This document shows positions 1 to 13,300 of a stretch of 64,000 nucleotides of DNA, piece after piece. Each line of letters starts with the position of its first letter. The stretch's first letter is position 1. Origin of the DNA: Epinephelus fuscoguttatus (Eukaryota; Chordata; Actinopteri; Perciformes; Serranidae). The notes under the pieces are model-generated. The model searched no databases and was not told the DNA's origin. It saw nothing but the letters and a program-made list of their open reading frames with translations. A program made the translations under genes and the position numbers. The DNA is taken from the NCBI RefSeq assembly GCF_011397635.1, contig NC_064761.1:31041643-31105642 (forward strand), written 5' to 3'.

Positions 1-529
1 TTCACAGAGGAAGAGAGCAGGTCATTCCAGTGAACTTCCCCTCTGTTAACTTGGCTCAAGAAGCACCTACAATTTCCAACACTCACAGCTTTGACACCTG
101 CTACTGTGATGTCATGTTATCATGACAACCTGCCATACTCTATATCGCAGCAATACTCCAGAGGCCATTCTTTTGTCTGGAAATGGATGTAAAAACGATG
201 CAACTGCATCAGTTATTGGCAGCAGCAGCAAAGTGCCCATAATGGCAGTACTCGAGGGAATTTGGATTTGTTCAGTGGTTTCTGTGGCTTTTAAAAGAGG
301 CACTGCGACAGTGTTACGCTGCATACTGAAGGTCTTCATATAGCAGAAAACTAAAGGAGAGATGAAGAAGTGCTGATTTATTGTTTGGATTTTTTGATAG
401 TTGGCAAAACTGTATAACATACAGTACTTTAATCACACCTTTATGCTCACACCTACATATTTGAATTTTCAAAACATAAAATATCTCTTTTGAATACACA
501 TTTATAAGATTATTACTATTCTCTCTCAG
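1..529. other. Intron upstream of the first visible perilipin exon
   Basis: I see no exon that joins in frame to the perilipin exon starting at 530. The stretch ends in a pyrimidine-rich tract and an AG at 528-529, a good splice acceptor. The first 20 bases are followed by a GT and could be the tail of an earlier exon, but the phase gives no recognisable perilipin sequence, so I do not claim it. Confidence 0.5.
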
Positions 530-2014
530 CTGCTGTCGCTGAACCTGTCACCAGTGAGGTGACCACCCCGCCGACCAGCCCCGGCTACTTTGTCCGCTTG
601 GGGAAACTCTCCGCCAAAGTACAGGAGCGAGCCCTAGAGCAGTCCCTGGGCCGTGCACGGCGTGCCAGGGATGCCACCTATGCTACAGTGGCTCAGATGA
701 CCAGTACTCTGGACCTGCTAGAGAGTGCCCGTACCAGCCTGGGTACCGCCAGTAACCAGATTGGAGGAGCCTCAGAGCAGCTGATGCAACGCTGGACAGA
801 GTGGAAACAGAAGCAGGCTGAAGCTAGACAGACTGAGTCAGAGCCAGATGGGACCAGCGATGAGGCTGAGGTCAGAGCTGAAGCATTTGGGAATTGAGTT
901 AATGGTTTCTAACAAGATTATTGTTGCATTTGACAGCATTTACAGTGTATATTCTGTACATATATATAGCATGTATTCTCCAAAGTGACTTGGAATACGC
1001 AGTTAAAGAAATCTAAGAGCGTGACAGGGATGAGAATAAAAAATAAATAAAAAGAGTCTTGAAATTCAACAATAAATCAGACTTGCATTTTAGAGGCTGA
1101 CATTGTAGTGTTATGCTCCCACAGATTCATGTGGAGTAGGAGTGATATTACACTGTGTCATGAGAATTGGGAAAGGAAATGGAATTTGGAGGAACAGATA
1201 TGTTATATCTATATAATCCTCTGCTGATAGCTATAAGTTCTCTTTATTTTTATTCCCACTTCCTGTTAACAGCAGCTGGAATGGCGGGTCCTCTCCATGG
1301 TGCATGGTCTGAGCGCCCAGCTGAGATCAGCATGCTCCAATGTGGTGTCAAGTGCCCAGGGTCTGCCAGGTGCAGTCCAGGACCAGCTTACCAGCGCAAG
1401 GCGATCAGCTGAAGAACTGCATTCCTCTCTGGGGAACACCAGCACCATCACACCCCTCCTTCTGGAGCGGAGCCGCCACCACCTGACCCAAGTACTAATT
1501 GCACCACGTTGTCTTTACCGCAGCGTTTTGTTTTGCTGCATCAGCTGAGCTAAATATAGTTTAGCGCTTGAAGTTTTAATTTCTGTTTTCAATGCCATCA
1601 CTTCTCACAGTTAGTCCTTCCATTACCTTTATATGAGTGCTTGAATAATACCCACGGAGCCATACTTTACGTAAACAAACATCCATTCTCAAGGGTGTGT
1701 GCTCATTCATATGCATTAATGAAACTAGAACAGTCAAGCTTAGTAATGTACACATGTAACCTCAGTATTTCCTGCCCACAATAGGTTTAGCATATTTTCT
1801 AAGGTAAAGTATTTGTTTTTATTGTGGTTGAGTCATTTTGTTGAAACTGATACTAGTGTGTGCTCATTCCCAGGTTCAACAGTCTCTGGATGGTGTCATG
1901 GAATATCTGCTAAACAACACACCACTCAACTGGCTGGTGGGACCTTTCGCCCCTCAGATCACTGAGAAGGCAGAGGATGATGTGGCGATGGAGCAGAGCG
2001 GACCACACAAATAG
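530..2014 (+). CDS. plin3: Perilipin 3-like protein, C-terminal exons (5' part outside the window)
   Basis: Lipid-droplet coat protein of the PAT/perilipin family; PLIN3 is cytosolic and moves onto nascent droplets. Three exons join in phase: 530-870 (donor GTCAGA, weak), 1273-1491 and 1874-2014, with stop TAG at 2012-2014, giving about 233 residues. The first carries [10 protein letters not shown], like the PLIN3 segment that opens the C-terminal helical bundle. The second has [11 protein letters not shown], close to PLIN3 IQGLPTNVKDQ. The third has [18 protein letters not shown], the conserved amphipathic C-terminal signature shared by PLIN2 and PLIN3; the APxITEK ending favours PLIN3. The N-terminal PAT domain and 11-mer repeats must lie upstream of position 1. 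Family assignment is strong. PLIN3 over PLIN2 rests on these motifs and on linkage to abhd17a, which neighbours PLIN3 on human 19p13.3. Nothing in the visible part is broken. Confidence 0.8.
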
Positions 2015-2690
2015 ACTTTGTTCTGTTTCTCCATGAGTTAATCAATGTGGTGACAGAAGACTGTTTACTGTAGACGGACCATTTCAAAAAAAACACATAA
2101 CTGCTTGCCTTAATGAAAGAGGCCTTAAATTCATGTAGTCATGTTTTCTTCATTATGTACTCAGCTTTTATTACCTAATAACACTACATTTGTGATGTAG
2201 AAGTTAATCATAAGTCAGTTAAACATGACTGAATGCTCTGACCTGTGGCCAAAAAGAATTTACCCATTTGTGCACTTTATTATTTATCCCAAAAGTTAAA
2301 AGTATTTTTACATGTGTTGAAGATTACTCTCTGTATGTGCCCTGCCCATACTGGTGTTTGAAAAACTTGTGTTAGTGCCTTAAAAGAACTGAAAGCATTC
2401 CCAGAGTTAAGCCAAATTTATGCTGCCTGTCAACACCGAGACCATTTCAAGACTCTCAATTCCCTTTGTGAGAGTAGAGCAGACATGAGCATGCAACTTT
2501 AATGAAATTTAAAGCCCATAAAGCCTTCATGTGTTTTTAGATATGCAGTTTTAATTTCAGTGTTTTAAACCCTGATGGGTTTATGGAAAGCAGCTAATTA
2601 AGAGCCAATAACCTGACGTGAATAAAATTTGACACAGCACAGTGTTGGTGTCTCGCTTGATATACTTTAATAAAAGTGTTATTTGTGAGT
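2015..2690 (+). other. plin3: Probable plin3 3' UTR
   Basis: AT-rich sequence with no supported open frame runs from the perilipin stop codon to two candidate poly(A) signals. It is inferred to be the 3' untranslated region. It ends only about 100 bases before the zfand5 promoter elements. Confidence 0.5.
2621..2674 (+). terminator. Candidate poly(A) signals for plin3
   Basis: AATAAA occurs at 2621-2626 and 2669-2674; the second is followed by a T/GT-rich stretch (2688-2720) typical of a downstream cleavage element. Position between the plin3 stop and the zfand5 promoter supports the assignment. Confidence 0.5.
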
Positions 2691-2774
2691 TTTGTGTTGT
2701 TTGTGTGTTTTTGTTGGGGTGGTGGACTTTGCTATGTTGGCCCGACTGACTGAAGGCTGAATCGATGCTGAGGA

Positions 2775-2782
2775 TGACGTCA
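2775..2782. promoter_or_regulatory. Palindromic CRE (TGACGTCA) at the zfand5 promoter
   Basis: A perfect 8-bp cAMP-response element lies just upstream of the CpG-containing segment (about 2800-2900) expected to hold the zfand5 start site. CREB/ATF factors bind this palindrome. Its use here is inferred from sequence and position only. Confidence 0.5.
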
Positions 2783-2799
2783 TGGTCGTTGTTTCGAAT

Positions 2800-2905
2800 G
2801 TCGGGAGCTAGCGCTGGGTAGGAGGCCGCGCTCTCTGCTGGGGACACAACTTGTACAAATTTGAAGCCCAAGGTCGTCGACAGCCCCCGGTACCGTGAAT
2901 ATCAG
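2800..2905 (+). other. zfand5: Putative non-coding first exon of zfand5
   Basis: ZFAND5 genes have a separate 5' UTR exon far upstream of the ATG exon. Here a CpG-containing stretch ends in CAG followed by GTACTG, a plausible donor at 2906, and no ATG frame of note is present. The start at 2800 is a guess. The acceptor it would join is the CAG at 4120-4122. Nothing is visible in the 1.2 kb between except AT-rich intron. Confidence 0.3.
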
Positions 2906-4125
2906 GTACTGTCTTCATCCTAGACCGCTATGAGACACCCCCGCTGCGTGTAACCGATTTTAAAACCAGCTAGGACACTGTCGGGTAGCGCTCTGTTTTT
3001 GGGCTGGCTGATTATGCTAGCAGCTGAGCTAATGTTAGCCTGCTAACACTAGCGTTTATTCGATTTAAAACACACGATTTGTTTACAGCCTGTCGCTAAG
3101 GACGCTGTACTTTTTGATTTTCTTGGTTTTCGTCACAGCAGAAGGCTACTGAGCGAGTTTTGTTCTTCTCCTTGCGCTGGTATCCAGTGTCAGACAGACA
3201 AAACATCCAGCGAGGCTGTTTGCTAATGTTACAGTGTTTGCTTTGAGCTATGCAAGCATAGGACGCCAATTGTTTTCTGCTGCGGACAAACTCAAACTGG
3301 GGACACTCAGCTGTAAGTTCTTTAGCCGGACTGTGGCAACGTAGCGTTAACATTTGCTAGGTCATTAATTAATTTAAAGGTTTTGTTTAAGTTTTCGGGG
3401 TGGTTTTGTGGAGACATGTCGTTAGCTTTTGTTTCGTTTTTGTTAACTTTGTCCTGACCAAAACATCTTGCTGTGCGGCGGAAGAAAGCATCAACCGGCT
3501 GAGCTAGCTTGGGTTTTCGCAGACTGTGACTTGTCTTCTACAGCAGAACCTTTTTCTACCTTTTGTTTTAATGATGTGCACAGCTCTCCACTTAGTTTTT
3601 ATGACTATAACAGAGCCCACTACTTTGAAAACTCCTAGCGCATTGCCCTGATGCTGCAGGAGGGTCATTTCATTATTAAGGGATCATTTTATTTTGGATT
3701 TATTTGCTGCCATATTTGCCATTAATGTCTCAGGTTGATTTTGTCTTTTACATGAATTTGTAAATATTATTTAAACTCAATTATTAGTTAAGTGTGACAA
3801 AGTTCGCCTCTGCTTCAGTGGCAGAAGTGGACTTTTTCACTCCATTGTTGGTGTTGGACTTAATTTTGGTTAATGAAGGTGTGAAGCTGTTTGACAAACC
3901 TTCATTGCAGCTACAATTAGGAGGTCATCGCCCCTTTAGCTCCAAAGTAATCACATTTTCCCCCAACTCCACTCTCATGCTCCAGTGCCAGTCTCCAAAC
4001 TCTTTTAGCTAATAATATGAATAGTCATGTCATCAAATAGGGACTGCTAATCATTTTTGACTAACTTCTGCAACCCCATTTTCAGGAATATCCTCTCCCA
4101 TCCCCCTTACCCCCTCTGTCAGAGC

Positions 4126-7100
4126 ATGGCTCAGGAGACCAATCAGACGCAGGTGCCAATGCTTTGCACTATGGGATGCGGTTTCTATGGTAACCCCCGC
4201 ACCAACGGCATGTGCTCGGTCTGCTACAAGGAACACCTGCAGAGACAACAGGGAGGGGGGCGATCCAGCCCCCCGGGAGAGAAAGGTAGGAAGATGGGAG
4301 AGACATGACCTATAAAAACCATGGGGGGAGCTGGATACGGGTCTGTTAGGTAGGAAAGATAGGAACTTGGAACAGGGGGTCATTCAAAAACTATTCAGTC
4401 ATGGAGGGGGGGCGCTTGAATTTGCTAAAAGGGATTGGAGAACAGAGGTAGCAGTAGCTGCCTACACTGTGGCATCAGAAAGCAAGAGAGTGACATCTCC
4501 ATCTGTTGTTTCACATTAATTCAAAACACATCTGATCATGTTAGACAAACACGGGCAATAATGAGATACTTAGAAACTGGAAAATGGAAAGTCATCCATG
4601 TTCAGGGCCAAAGACAACAGGTACAGTGTTGTTCGTGCTATCAGGCTGTTCTGTCCCCACACAGCTGCTACATCACCAGCAGGATCGCCGGGGTCCGCTG
4701 GCGTGACCGTGGAAAGTGCGACCTCAGAGCCCAGTACAGAGGTGGCAGGGACCCCACCTGAGGAACAAACGACCAGGTATGTTCGCTGACAGATGGGGAA
4801 TGTGCTCTGCTCCATATTGTTCCAAAGAGTCCTCAAACAATAATCGTAAAACCGTGACAGTTTAAATGTCATTCATCAAGTGAAATTATACACACAATAA
4901 AAAATCAAGGCCATTGTGTCTGTCATTCTGTTACACATTTGATTATATTGTTAAAAAGCCTGTTTGACTAAATAATGAGCGGATCGGTTCGCCACTAGCT
5001 CCAGCACATTGTGTTCTAATGTGTTCTCATTAGCCCCTTTAAATAATACAAGTACAACAGCTTGCCTCCGCAGAAATGAGGGATGGTGAGCTCCTATATG
5101 TATATTAATGTTTAACATTCAAAATACAATGTTCTGTGATGACAGACATCTTCAGCTCCATTTTACAGAGAAGCAGTAGGAGGGCTGTAATCTGACATAT
5201 TTATAGGCATTACATTACCTGTCAGCCAAGGCGCAATGCAAGGTCAGAACTGACTGTAGTACTGCATATTTTAAAGCATTTATAGTAGGGCTGCACCCAG
5301 CTCAGAATTATGTCAGTCGAGTCAGATTTGGCCCTTAAATATGAATATTCAACGATTGGTGGTGTTGTTTTTTTTCCCCTGTAAAGTTTTAAAGTTTAAA
5401 CGGGGCTCAGCGGGATGTTTAGTCTGACAGCTGCAATCATGTAATAGAATAAACAAGCTAACAGTGCTAATGGCGCATCAGAAGTGTGCAACAAAATTTA
5501 TTTGCAACACAAGATATCAAACAAAAGCCAGAGACCGAGTCGTATTAGGTTTCTGTAAATCCAAGCAAAAGAGAGAAGGTAGCCTCATGGTGCAAAGTTT
5601 CTCCTCCTCTGTGCTGCTGCATCACGTCCTCATCAGTCTGTACCAAAGAGTGGCGTGAAAGTGCTCACTCAGCAGCAAAATCTGGAGACCAAAACGCCCC
5701 CAGAAGTACACAGCACAGCAGGGGTTTCTGACTGATGATTTGAATCTCCAACCTTCAAGGGCCAGCTCTAATTTATAGGTTGCATCAATTAGTTTGTGAT
5801 GTCACTGTCACTTAGAGGCTTCTCTGGACTCATACTGTCTACGTTTTTTGGTGACTCAGTATCCCTGCTTTGCATTTTTGTTTAGTCTACTCTGCATACA
5901 CTAACATTAAACCAACAGAGATCATGTGAGCTAGACAGTTTTTGTTTTTTTTTTTGTAAACAAAATTACATGTTCTTTGTCTTTAATATTAAACACATGA
6001 TTCTTGTCTGCAAGCAAGTTTTGCTACACCTACATTTGCTTATCTAAAGTGACTGTTGTTACGTATTTATTTATTGTCGGGGCAAGTTATTTGGTAGTAC
6101 TAACCAGTGCTTTCTTTGTGTTGTTTGTTTTGCCATTTTCACAACGTCTGCTCATATTTTTAGAGGGTTTTAGGTATAAGCACATTTTTTCTAATGATTA
6201 AAAAAGGTTGAATGAACCGTATCATGGAGCTCTCTTGTTTAAAGTTGACATGGAAAGAAAGAGCTGAGGAGTAATGTTCTGTGTTTTAAAGACTTGCTCG
6301 AGGGCCTATTCTTAAAACTGCTGCATAATGTTGAATAATTGTTGCAGGCCTTGTGCGTTTTCTGTAATTAAGCATTTTGTAAGGGGCTCTTGTTTGGTTT
6401 GCTTTAGTTATGCCAATAAATAATTCTTAGTGAATTCTGAAATATATTATGTGGGTGAGAGAAGTATTTGAGGATGCTGATATCTAGGAGTTTAAAGAGG
6501 CTGTTTTGATTGTTAAAAAAGAAATGATTTTTATTTTGTTTGTGCAGGCCTTTGTTATAGATGTAATTATCATTTGATGGAAAGAATAGACTAGGATAGA
6601 TCAAATAATAAATAATCAGATAGACAATTAGAGGATTTATTATTTAAGCAGTAACTGTACTGTATCATAATATAAGACTCATGTCTACAATGCAGATTAC
6701 TCACATTATAATGAATCCAGTTATCAGATAAGTTATTCCAGTAATGGGTTTATTCCTCCCAGACTGTCTACAGAGAAGTCCAAACAGTCATTGTTCCCAG
6801 TGTGATGAAATTTTGGAGTCATGATCTATCTGCATAGTTTTATCATGGACAATTGTGGCGTGTACTCTACGTATGCGCTGTCCCGGTTTTTGCATCCCCT
6901 GCCTGTTTGTAGCTGCTTGTTTCCTGTCAAGTTGATTGTAAAAGCTCTTCAAAGGCATTTGACAAAGTAGTTAACAGGCAGCGCGCTGAAAGAGATCCAA
7001 GAAAGTTATAGTCAATTAGCAAACAAATTGATGGGGCCATGTATGCAGCCAAATAAAACAAGGGGAAAAAAAGATTGAAAATGGCAAGATTGCTTCTGTG

Positions 7101-9284
7101 GTGGGAAAAGCCTGCTGTATTGTTTGTATTGTGTTCAGTCTTTTTTTCACATAGATGACTCATAAGTCATTCTGGATGGCAACAAGAGCATCTAGGTTGT
7201 CTGTGAAGTTGAGAAGGGAATCATTAAGGCTATGCACAGTCTTAACAAATTATACACCAGTCTTTTAGCCATACATTTATTACAAAATTAATATAATTTT
7301 AATTGACACATAATTCCTGTATGGTCTAAAATGTATTTGTGTTGTTGTGTTTTCAGTCCCAGCTCCCCCAGCCCAGTAACTCAACAGATGACAGCTATGA
7401 GCATCTCCCAGGATTCGGGAGCTGTAGACTCTGATCGAGCGGAGGCTGAGGAGGGAGAAGAGGAGGGTACTTCCAACAGCTCAGGTAAACATCACAGAAA
7501 CCGTGGTCCTCTCCCAAATCAGTCCCCTACCCACCATCTACATAAAGTGAGTCACACTCACAACTTTAAAGGGCTCTACTTATTAAGGGTATGAATAAAC
7601 ATGCAAATTGTGGGATACACTTGCCAGTCTCTACCATGAACATCTTCAAAACAAAATACTCAGTATACTCTTTGGTGATGTTTTTAATTTTATCTGTCCT
7701 CCATACTCTGTAATCTGTGTAATCCAGCCATGGGGTAAGAGTGTTAGGAAGTTTTTTTTATCATGACTAAAATGATATTTGATGATGAATTAAAGATAAA
7801 ACTTTGAGTTATGTGATGTTTCTTCATTTTCTAGCATCTGTGTTCTGCTAGTGGTTAATTAAGTTTCAAGTCAGCACCTGTGCAGAGGATGGTGGTGGAA
7901 TAACAAATCAATATCTCTCAGTCATGCTACATTTCTAAATTTTTCATTCAGATTGACTCCTACTAGTAGCCCTTTTTATTTTCATATCTTGTTGGCATGT
8001 GTGATTTGGGTTGTAATTATTTTACACCTTGTATTTTACACCTTGATGTTTAATATGTGGTTATCCTAGTATAAAAGCATATATTTGAAAAAGTAATTAA
8101 TTATTTTCTGACCATTGTGCTTGTTTGTGTGTTTTTTCCTCCATCAGAGCCAGTAGAGGAAGCAGCACAGGCTTTGTCTGATAGTGACCAAACTCCAGAT
8201 AAAAACAAGAAAAAGAACCGCTGCTTTTCTTGCCGGAAGAAAGTGGGCCTTACTGGTAAGGAAGAGAACTTTGCACACACACATACATACTAAGAAGAGA
8301 GCTATTATTTACTGACATGGGTTGAATGGTTTCAAGAACCTGCTTTGCAAAAGGTTCCTGACAGAGTTTCAATTTCAGTAACAGACAAGGAGTTGGTAGT
8401 TTTTCTTAAATTGCACCTTCTGTATGTTACTGATACCTTATTGTACCCTCATATCTTTGCCTTATTGGTGCTAGGATGTCACAATAGCTAGATCATTTTT
8501 AAATTCATAGCACTGCCAGAAATCCTTGTGTGAACCTGAAGCAAGAATCGGCACATCCAAATGAAAATCTCGCATTCTGTCAATGCATCGGCTTATTCTT
8601 TTATTTTGAAATAAGTCATAAACTAGTGCTTGAGTGCTTATTGAGATGAAATACCTGTAAGTCACTTATCCAAGATTGACTCCCAGTCCATGGTTTGTGT
8701 AATGTTGTTTCTCTCCACAACCAAGCCCTTGGTACAGAGAGCAACATACTGCAGGTTAGTGGTGCATTTCACAGTGTGCTGCTGGCCTTCACCTTTTTGC
8801 CAAACTGGATTACCTCAAAGTAGGCCTCAGTCAGCTTTTAATGTTGAATAGTAATATTTGTATTTTAGGCCCTGGACCGAATTCGTCTGTATGCATGTGA
8901 AAATTGGCCTGAACACAGTCTGATAATTGTAGTCAAATTCTGGCTGAGTTGCAGACCTTTATTCATGTCCCATTTTTTACTTTCTGTTTGAGAGGCATTT
9001 TTTTTTGTACAGTATGTTAAGTACTATAACATATGCCCAGTTTAAGAGCAAATATACTCAGACTGTGGTGTTGGGTCATTAAATGTCTAATGGTGTTTAT
9101 AATAAAGCTTTTATGTTTGCTTCTCTTCACTGAAGGTTTTGACTGTCGCTGCGGCAACCTGTTCTGTGCCATTCACCGTTACTCTGACAAACACGACTGT
9201 CCCTACGATTACCGGAGCGCAGCTGCTGCCCGCATACGCAAGGAGAACCCCATCGTGGTGGCTGAGAAAATTCAGAAGTTATGA
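4126..9284 (+). CDS. zfand5: ZFAND5: A20/AN1-type zinc finger protein
   Basis: Complete coding region in five exons: 4126-4285, 4665-4776, 7357-7484, 8148-8255 and 9136-9284. All have GT-AG borders and matching phases and give 218 residues (human about 213). An N-terminal A20 finger uses Cys14, Cys18, Cys30 and Cys33. A variable Ser/Pro/Glu-rich linker (about 48-150) contains [11 protein letters not shown], the stretch that separates ZFAND5 from ZFAND6. A C-terminal AN1 finger has Cys159/162, Cys173/175, Cys180, His183, His189 and Cys191, and the protein ends in [14 protein letters not shown]5 binds ubiquitin through the A20 finger, stimulates proteasomal degradation (for example in muscle wasting) and restrains NF-kB signalling. 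The acidic insert around residues 110-128 is lineage-specific. The ATG sits four bases after the acceptor and matches the family start (MAQETN). Assignment to the zfand5a or zfand5b copy is not possible from this window. Confidence 0.95.
4777..7356 (+). other. zfand5 intron 2, 2.6 kb
   Basis: The intron is AT-rich with no supported coding exon. Sequence from about 5286 begins with AGGGCTGCACC, reminiscent of the ends of old hAT elements, but I could not find a matching right end, so it is only a possible relic. Confidence 0.5.
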
Positions 9285-10105
9285 GGACTGAGTGCAAAAA
9301 AACAAAAGTCTCTCTGACTTTGTGAATTTGAACAATGGCGACTTGGATGAAAACACCTGATATCATGGCTTCATTTGTTCATGGTAGTGTAAGGCGGGCA
9401 GGGGTGGGGTGGTGAGGTTGCAGCCACTGTCCAGACGCTTCCCTTACTAGCATCTCCCTCTCTCTCCACTAGTGACTGCGGCTGAACCTAAGCGTTTTCT
9501 GTGCGTGTGAGTGTGTGTTTGTATGAGAGTGTGCACATTTGCTTGAGAGTCGGGGAGAGCGTCGTAGGGGCCTGGCGGACATTAGTGTTGCTGTGGGGAG
9601 GGGAGGCATTTGATTTTACCCCTTTTTGTTTCTCAACTTGGGGGATCGTGTGGGTTTATTTTTATACAATCCCTGTAAGGTAGTTGAAATGAGACAGGGG
9701 TAAGCTGTTGAGGAATGTGTCACAGCCTGGATCAAGACACAGAGGTCAATTAAGAAGGTCTAACAAGTTTTTAAGAAGAAAAAAAATCTAACTGGGAGAT
9801 TTCATGTATCAGCAAGACCTTTTAAGGGCTTTGGAATATAATTTTTTCTCCCAGACTGAAAATGATGTCAACTTCTTGTCAAATTGGCATTTTCTTTTCT
9901 TCCCACCTCCTCTTTTCTCTCTGGGTCACCATACATTGAACTCCCAAGTCTCAGCATTTTCCAGAAACGTTTCTCTTTGATATATTGACTTATCATACTG
10001 ATATTGGGTGCATGAACAGTTATTGGAGGGGGACGGTCGGGGAGGGCAAGGGTAGGGGAAACTGAGAACCTTGACTTAACTGAGTGATTGAATTCTGTGT
10101 TTTTC

Positions 10106-10132
10106 TTTTTTTTTTTTTTTTTTTTTTTTTTT
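10106..10132. repeat. Poly(T) tract, 27 bp
   Basis: Uninterrupted run of T in the probable zfand5 3' UTR. It is a likely length-variable site. Confidence 0.85.
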
Positions 10133-10337
10133 CCTGTTTTAATGAGCGTATGACATCAGAAGATCTATATTAATATATTGTAGTTAGCTTGAATTGTGTG
10201 ATTGCATTCTATTTATTTTTTATCGTTTGGTTGGTCTGTGCTGGAGGATTGGCAGCATGTGTCAGCAAATCATTAAGATTTGCCCTTAACCTTTGCGATT
10301 ATATTTAAGTAATTCCATCTTGATTATATAACCATTG

Positions 10338-10343
10338 AATAAA
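10338..10343 (+). terminator. Candidate poly(A) signal for zfand5
   Basis: AATAAA about 1.05 kb after the zfand5 stop codon. The A-rich sequence that follows is compatible with cleavage but not proof of it. Confidence 0.35.
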
Positions 10344-10345
10344 AA

Positions 10346-13300
10346 ATACACAAGCTCTGACATGATGGAGTAGAGTCCAGTTATGCAGTTACAATTACAA
10401 ATGTGCAGTAAAACGTCCATAGTTTTGGATTTGGAAACAAAGCACAACAAAGTGTGTCAACTGCAGAGCACAAAATAATGTACCACACCTTCTCAGTTTT
10501 GTTCAGCATCTGGGTCATTTGCAGTTTATATTTGATCTGTAAAGCATTCTCGCCGAAGAAATTGCCTTCTCGTTCGACTGATGAGACGTTCTGTTTTAGT
10601 GAGGCGGCGTGTTCTCCTTGAATGCCCTTTTCTGTTCTAATGGAGTCAGAGTGGAGCTCCGTGTTTCTCTAACCACCAGCAGACCACTGACACATGCTGA
10701 ATGAAAACTGACCCAGGTCGCAGTGACTCTACACTTTGACACACCTTCTGCTCAGCTAGAGTAAAGATTGTCGCAATGCTACGGAGTTGCGCGCTGTGCT
10801 TTTACAATGTGCTCAGATTCAGATGAGTCCTTACTATGAAGACCGCCTCTAGCTAGCTTCTTCTAGGAAGATCAAACTTTACATGCATGTGTGCAGTCAA
10901 ACATACGAGTTACTGTTTTGTAACCGGCTGCACAGTTTGAAACGAAGCTGGAATGTTTAAAAAGCCACACAGCAGTAGCACAATGCATGGCTGGAACCCT
11001 GAGGTTCAAGTTAACAGGACTCCACAGTTTCTTTTCCAAATGTAAATATCATATGGCTCCTATTCATATAGTATAATCTTAATGTAGATTTTTGCCAGGT
11101 AATAAATATGGGGGACTAAGGTGAAGAGTAGTACTATGTGTATAAAAGTGCTTTTCGTAAGTATCCAAAAAAGAGTGCCACAAATGGCACTGATCTTTTT
11201 TCCCATCTTGTCCCCGTTTTTATTTCAAAGTTAAGTACCAACATCATCTGCCCATGTAATGTCCAAAGTATGTTCATAAACTGGCTCTACCACGAGTATT
11301 ACCTTCAGGCCATGTGGCGCCTACTCTACAATACTAGTCAGATCATTAACAAGCCCCTTAAGCTTTATTAACCTCGCTGAATTACACGGTAGCCCAGTCC
11401 ATGCTTTTATCCTGTTACTGAAGTTTATTCATAGCATAGCGATAACACCGAAAGTTAAAAAGGCCCCTTGTGAGATGCAGAGGGGCATTCAAAGTTTTAT
11501 CCTCTCATTATCAAAAGCTTCCCTTGTAAATGTTGCTCCATCTTGATCATTAAATATTTATGAAAGAGCTGTAGAAAAGTTACAAGGAATTTGCAGAGCT
11601 TGTATTTTCAAAATAAGCCAACGCCGAATGTATTGGACGGGAATGACTCTCTCTCTTGTATGCACAGAATATTGTGTTGGGCCTGGCTGAGTTTAATTCT
11701 GGCTCCTTTTGATTGGAAAATTGGCCTTCATTATAATTCCTGTTTAAGTCCTAGTGTGGGTGATGGACGCGTTAATGGCTTTGTGACTCGGTGTGCCAAC
11801 ACCGAGACTATTTACCCAGGATAAGTTGGCCATCCAAAGCCCGTAACTGTGACTTAATTACCACTGGTGGAAACTTGAAATTCAGAGGGGGATTCTTGAA
11901 TGACGATAAAGTACAAGGAGAATAATTGTCATATTCAGGGGGAAATTGTGGTTGAAGCAGCTCTGCTGTTTGATGTTCCCAAGGGTGTATCTTATATATT
12001 CAGAGTATTCAAGCTTGCCTGCTGGGTTGATGACTATTACGAAGTATTGTAACCTACAAAATGCTCTGTTTTCATTTACAGATTGAAAGTTCTATCAAAG
12101 AGAAGATTCTTTGCTTGATTGTTCAACTATGTAAAATGTTAGGATTTTGCAATTTACACTTGTTTTCTATTGACTGCTCATATCAACCCCCACCCTCTAT
12201 TTTCTTAATAAACATGGGCAGTTTGAATGTAAACCACCATAATTCACATAATCAGCTCCAATGTCATTTATCAAACTACTTGGCCCTGATATTGACTATA
12301 TTTTGGGTGGAGGCCCACTTTTCTTTCATGTGATTTGGGACGGTTGGATCACTCAAATTGTTTTGACTGTTTGTGACGAAGGCACCAGCAAATAGGGCAG
12401 CCATACCTAAGTAATCTAGATATTATCAATACATATACATTTTCTTCCTTCTGTTCTGTTGCTTCGATAGAGTTTTGATGTCTTCAATCCTGTCTTTAGC
12501 ACAACCTTTCATAATGTCTTCATCATGCAAGGGTTTTGATTGAGAATAATGATGAACCTGTCAGTTGAAGAGGAGTCTGGTTGAATTTCAGTTTCACTGC
12601 AGAAGTAAAGACAAATGACGATGACTTGATTCATTCTGTCTTTTCAAGATGAGCTTGAGGGGCATCAAATGAAATCTACAATGTTCACAGAGCTGTAGTT
12701 CTTGTCCCTTGGCACTCCAGTCCCCCAGAAACACCACCAGATATCTTTTTATTTAGTTTTTCTTTAAAGATTTAGGATTGTATGATGTGTAAGAGTAAGT
12801 ATAAAACAATAAATTCACAAAGTTTATTTTAAATTACACTTGTATTTTGTATTTATTTGTTTTAATGTTGTAAAAGTTTTCTGTAAAATGAACTGATTTA
12901 TTGTCATTACAGTTCTGTAATAATTTAGTGGTGTATAGTTACAGGCATTCATGACTTCTTTGCTGCTCCAGTACATTGTGCATGCTGTGGCCCCACTGCT
13001 TTGTACATGTACATTGTTTTCAAATACAAAGCAAAACACTGTAGGCGCAAATGGTACCATCACAATAGCAACTGTTCAGCTGTGATGCTTGCTGTAAGAG
13101 GGGTTGCCACGAGGGGCACTTAACTGTACAGAATCTAGCACTTATTCTGCTTTAAACATAAAACAGAACTAGGTCACTGTGATTTCTCAACATTACAAGA
13201 TCAGGAAAACAACAGAGGAATTTGCCCAGTGGCATATCTTTTAACCCAAAACATGCCAATAACCAATCCTCACATTTCACCACACAAGACCTGGGAAGTG

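Larger units (their letters stand above)
9285..10345 (+). other. zfand5: Probable zfand5 3' UTR
   Basis: Non-coding sequence following the zfand5 stop. It contains GT-rich and T-rich tracts, including a 27-T run at 10106-10132. AATAAA at 10338-10343 is the first well-placed poly(A) signal. Longer isoforms using AATAAA near 12809 cannot be excluded, since ZFAND5 transcripts have long 3' UTRs. Confidence 0.4.
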
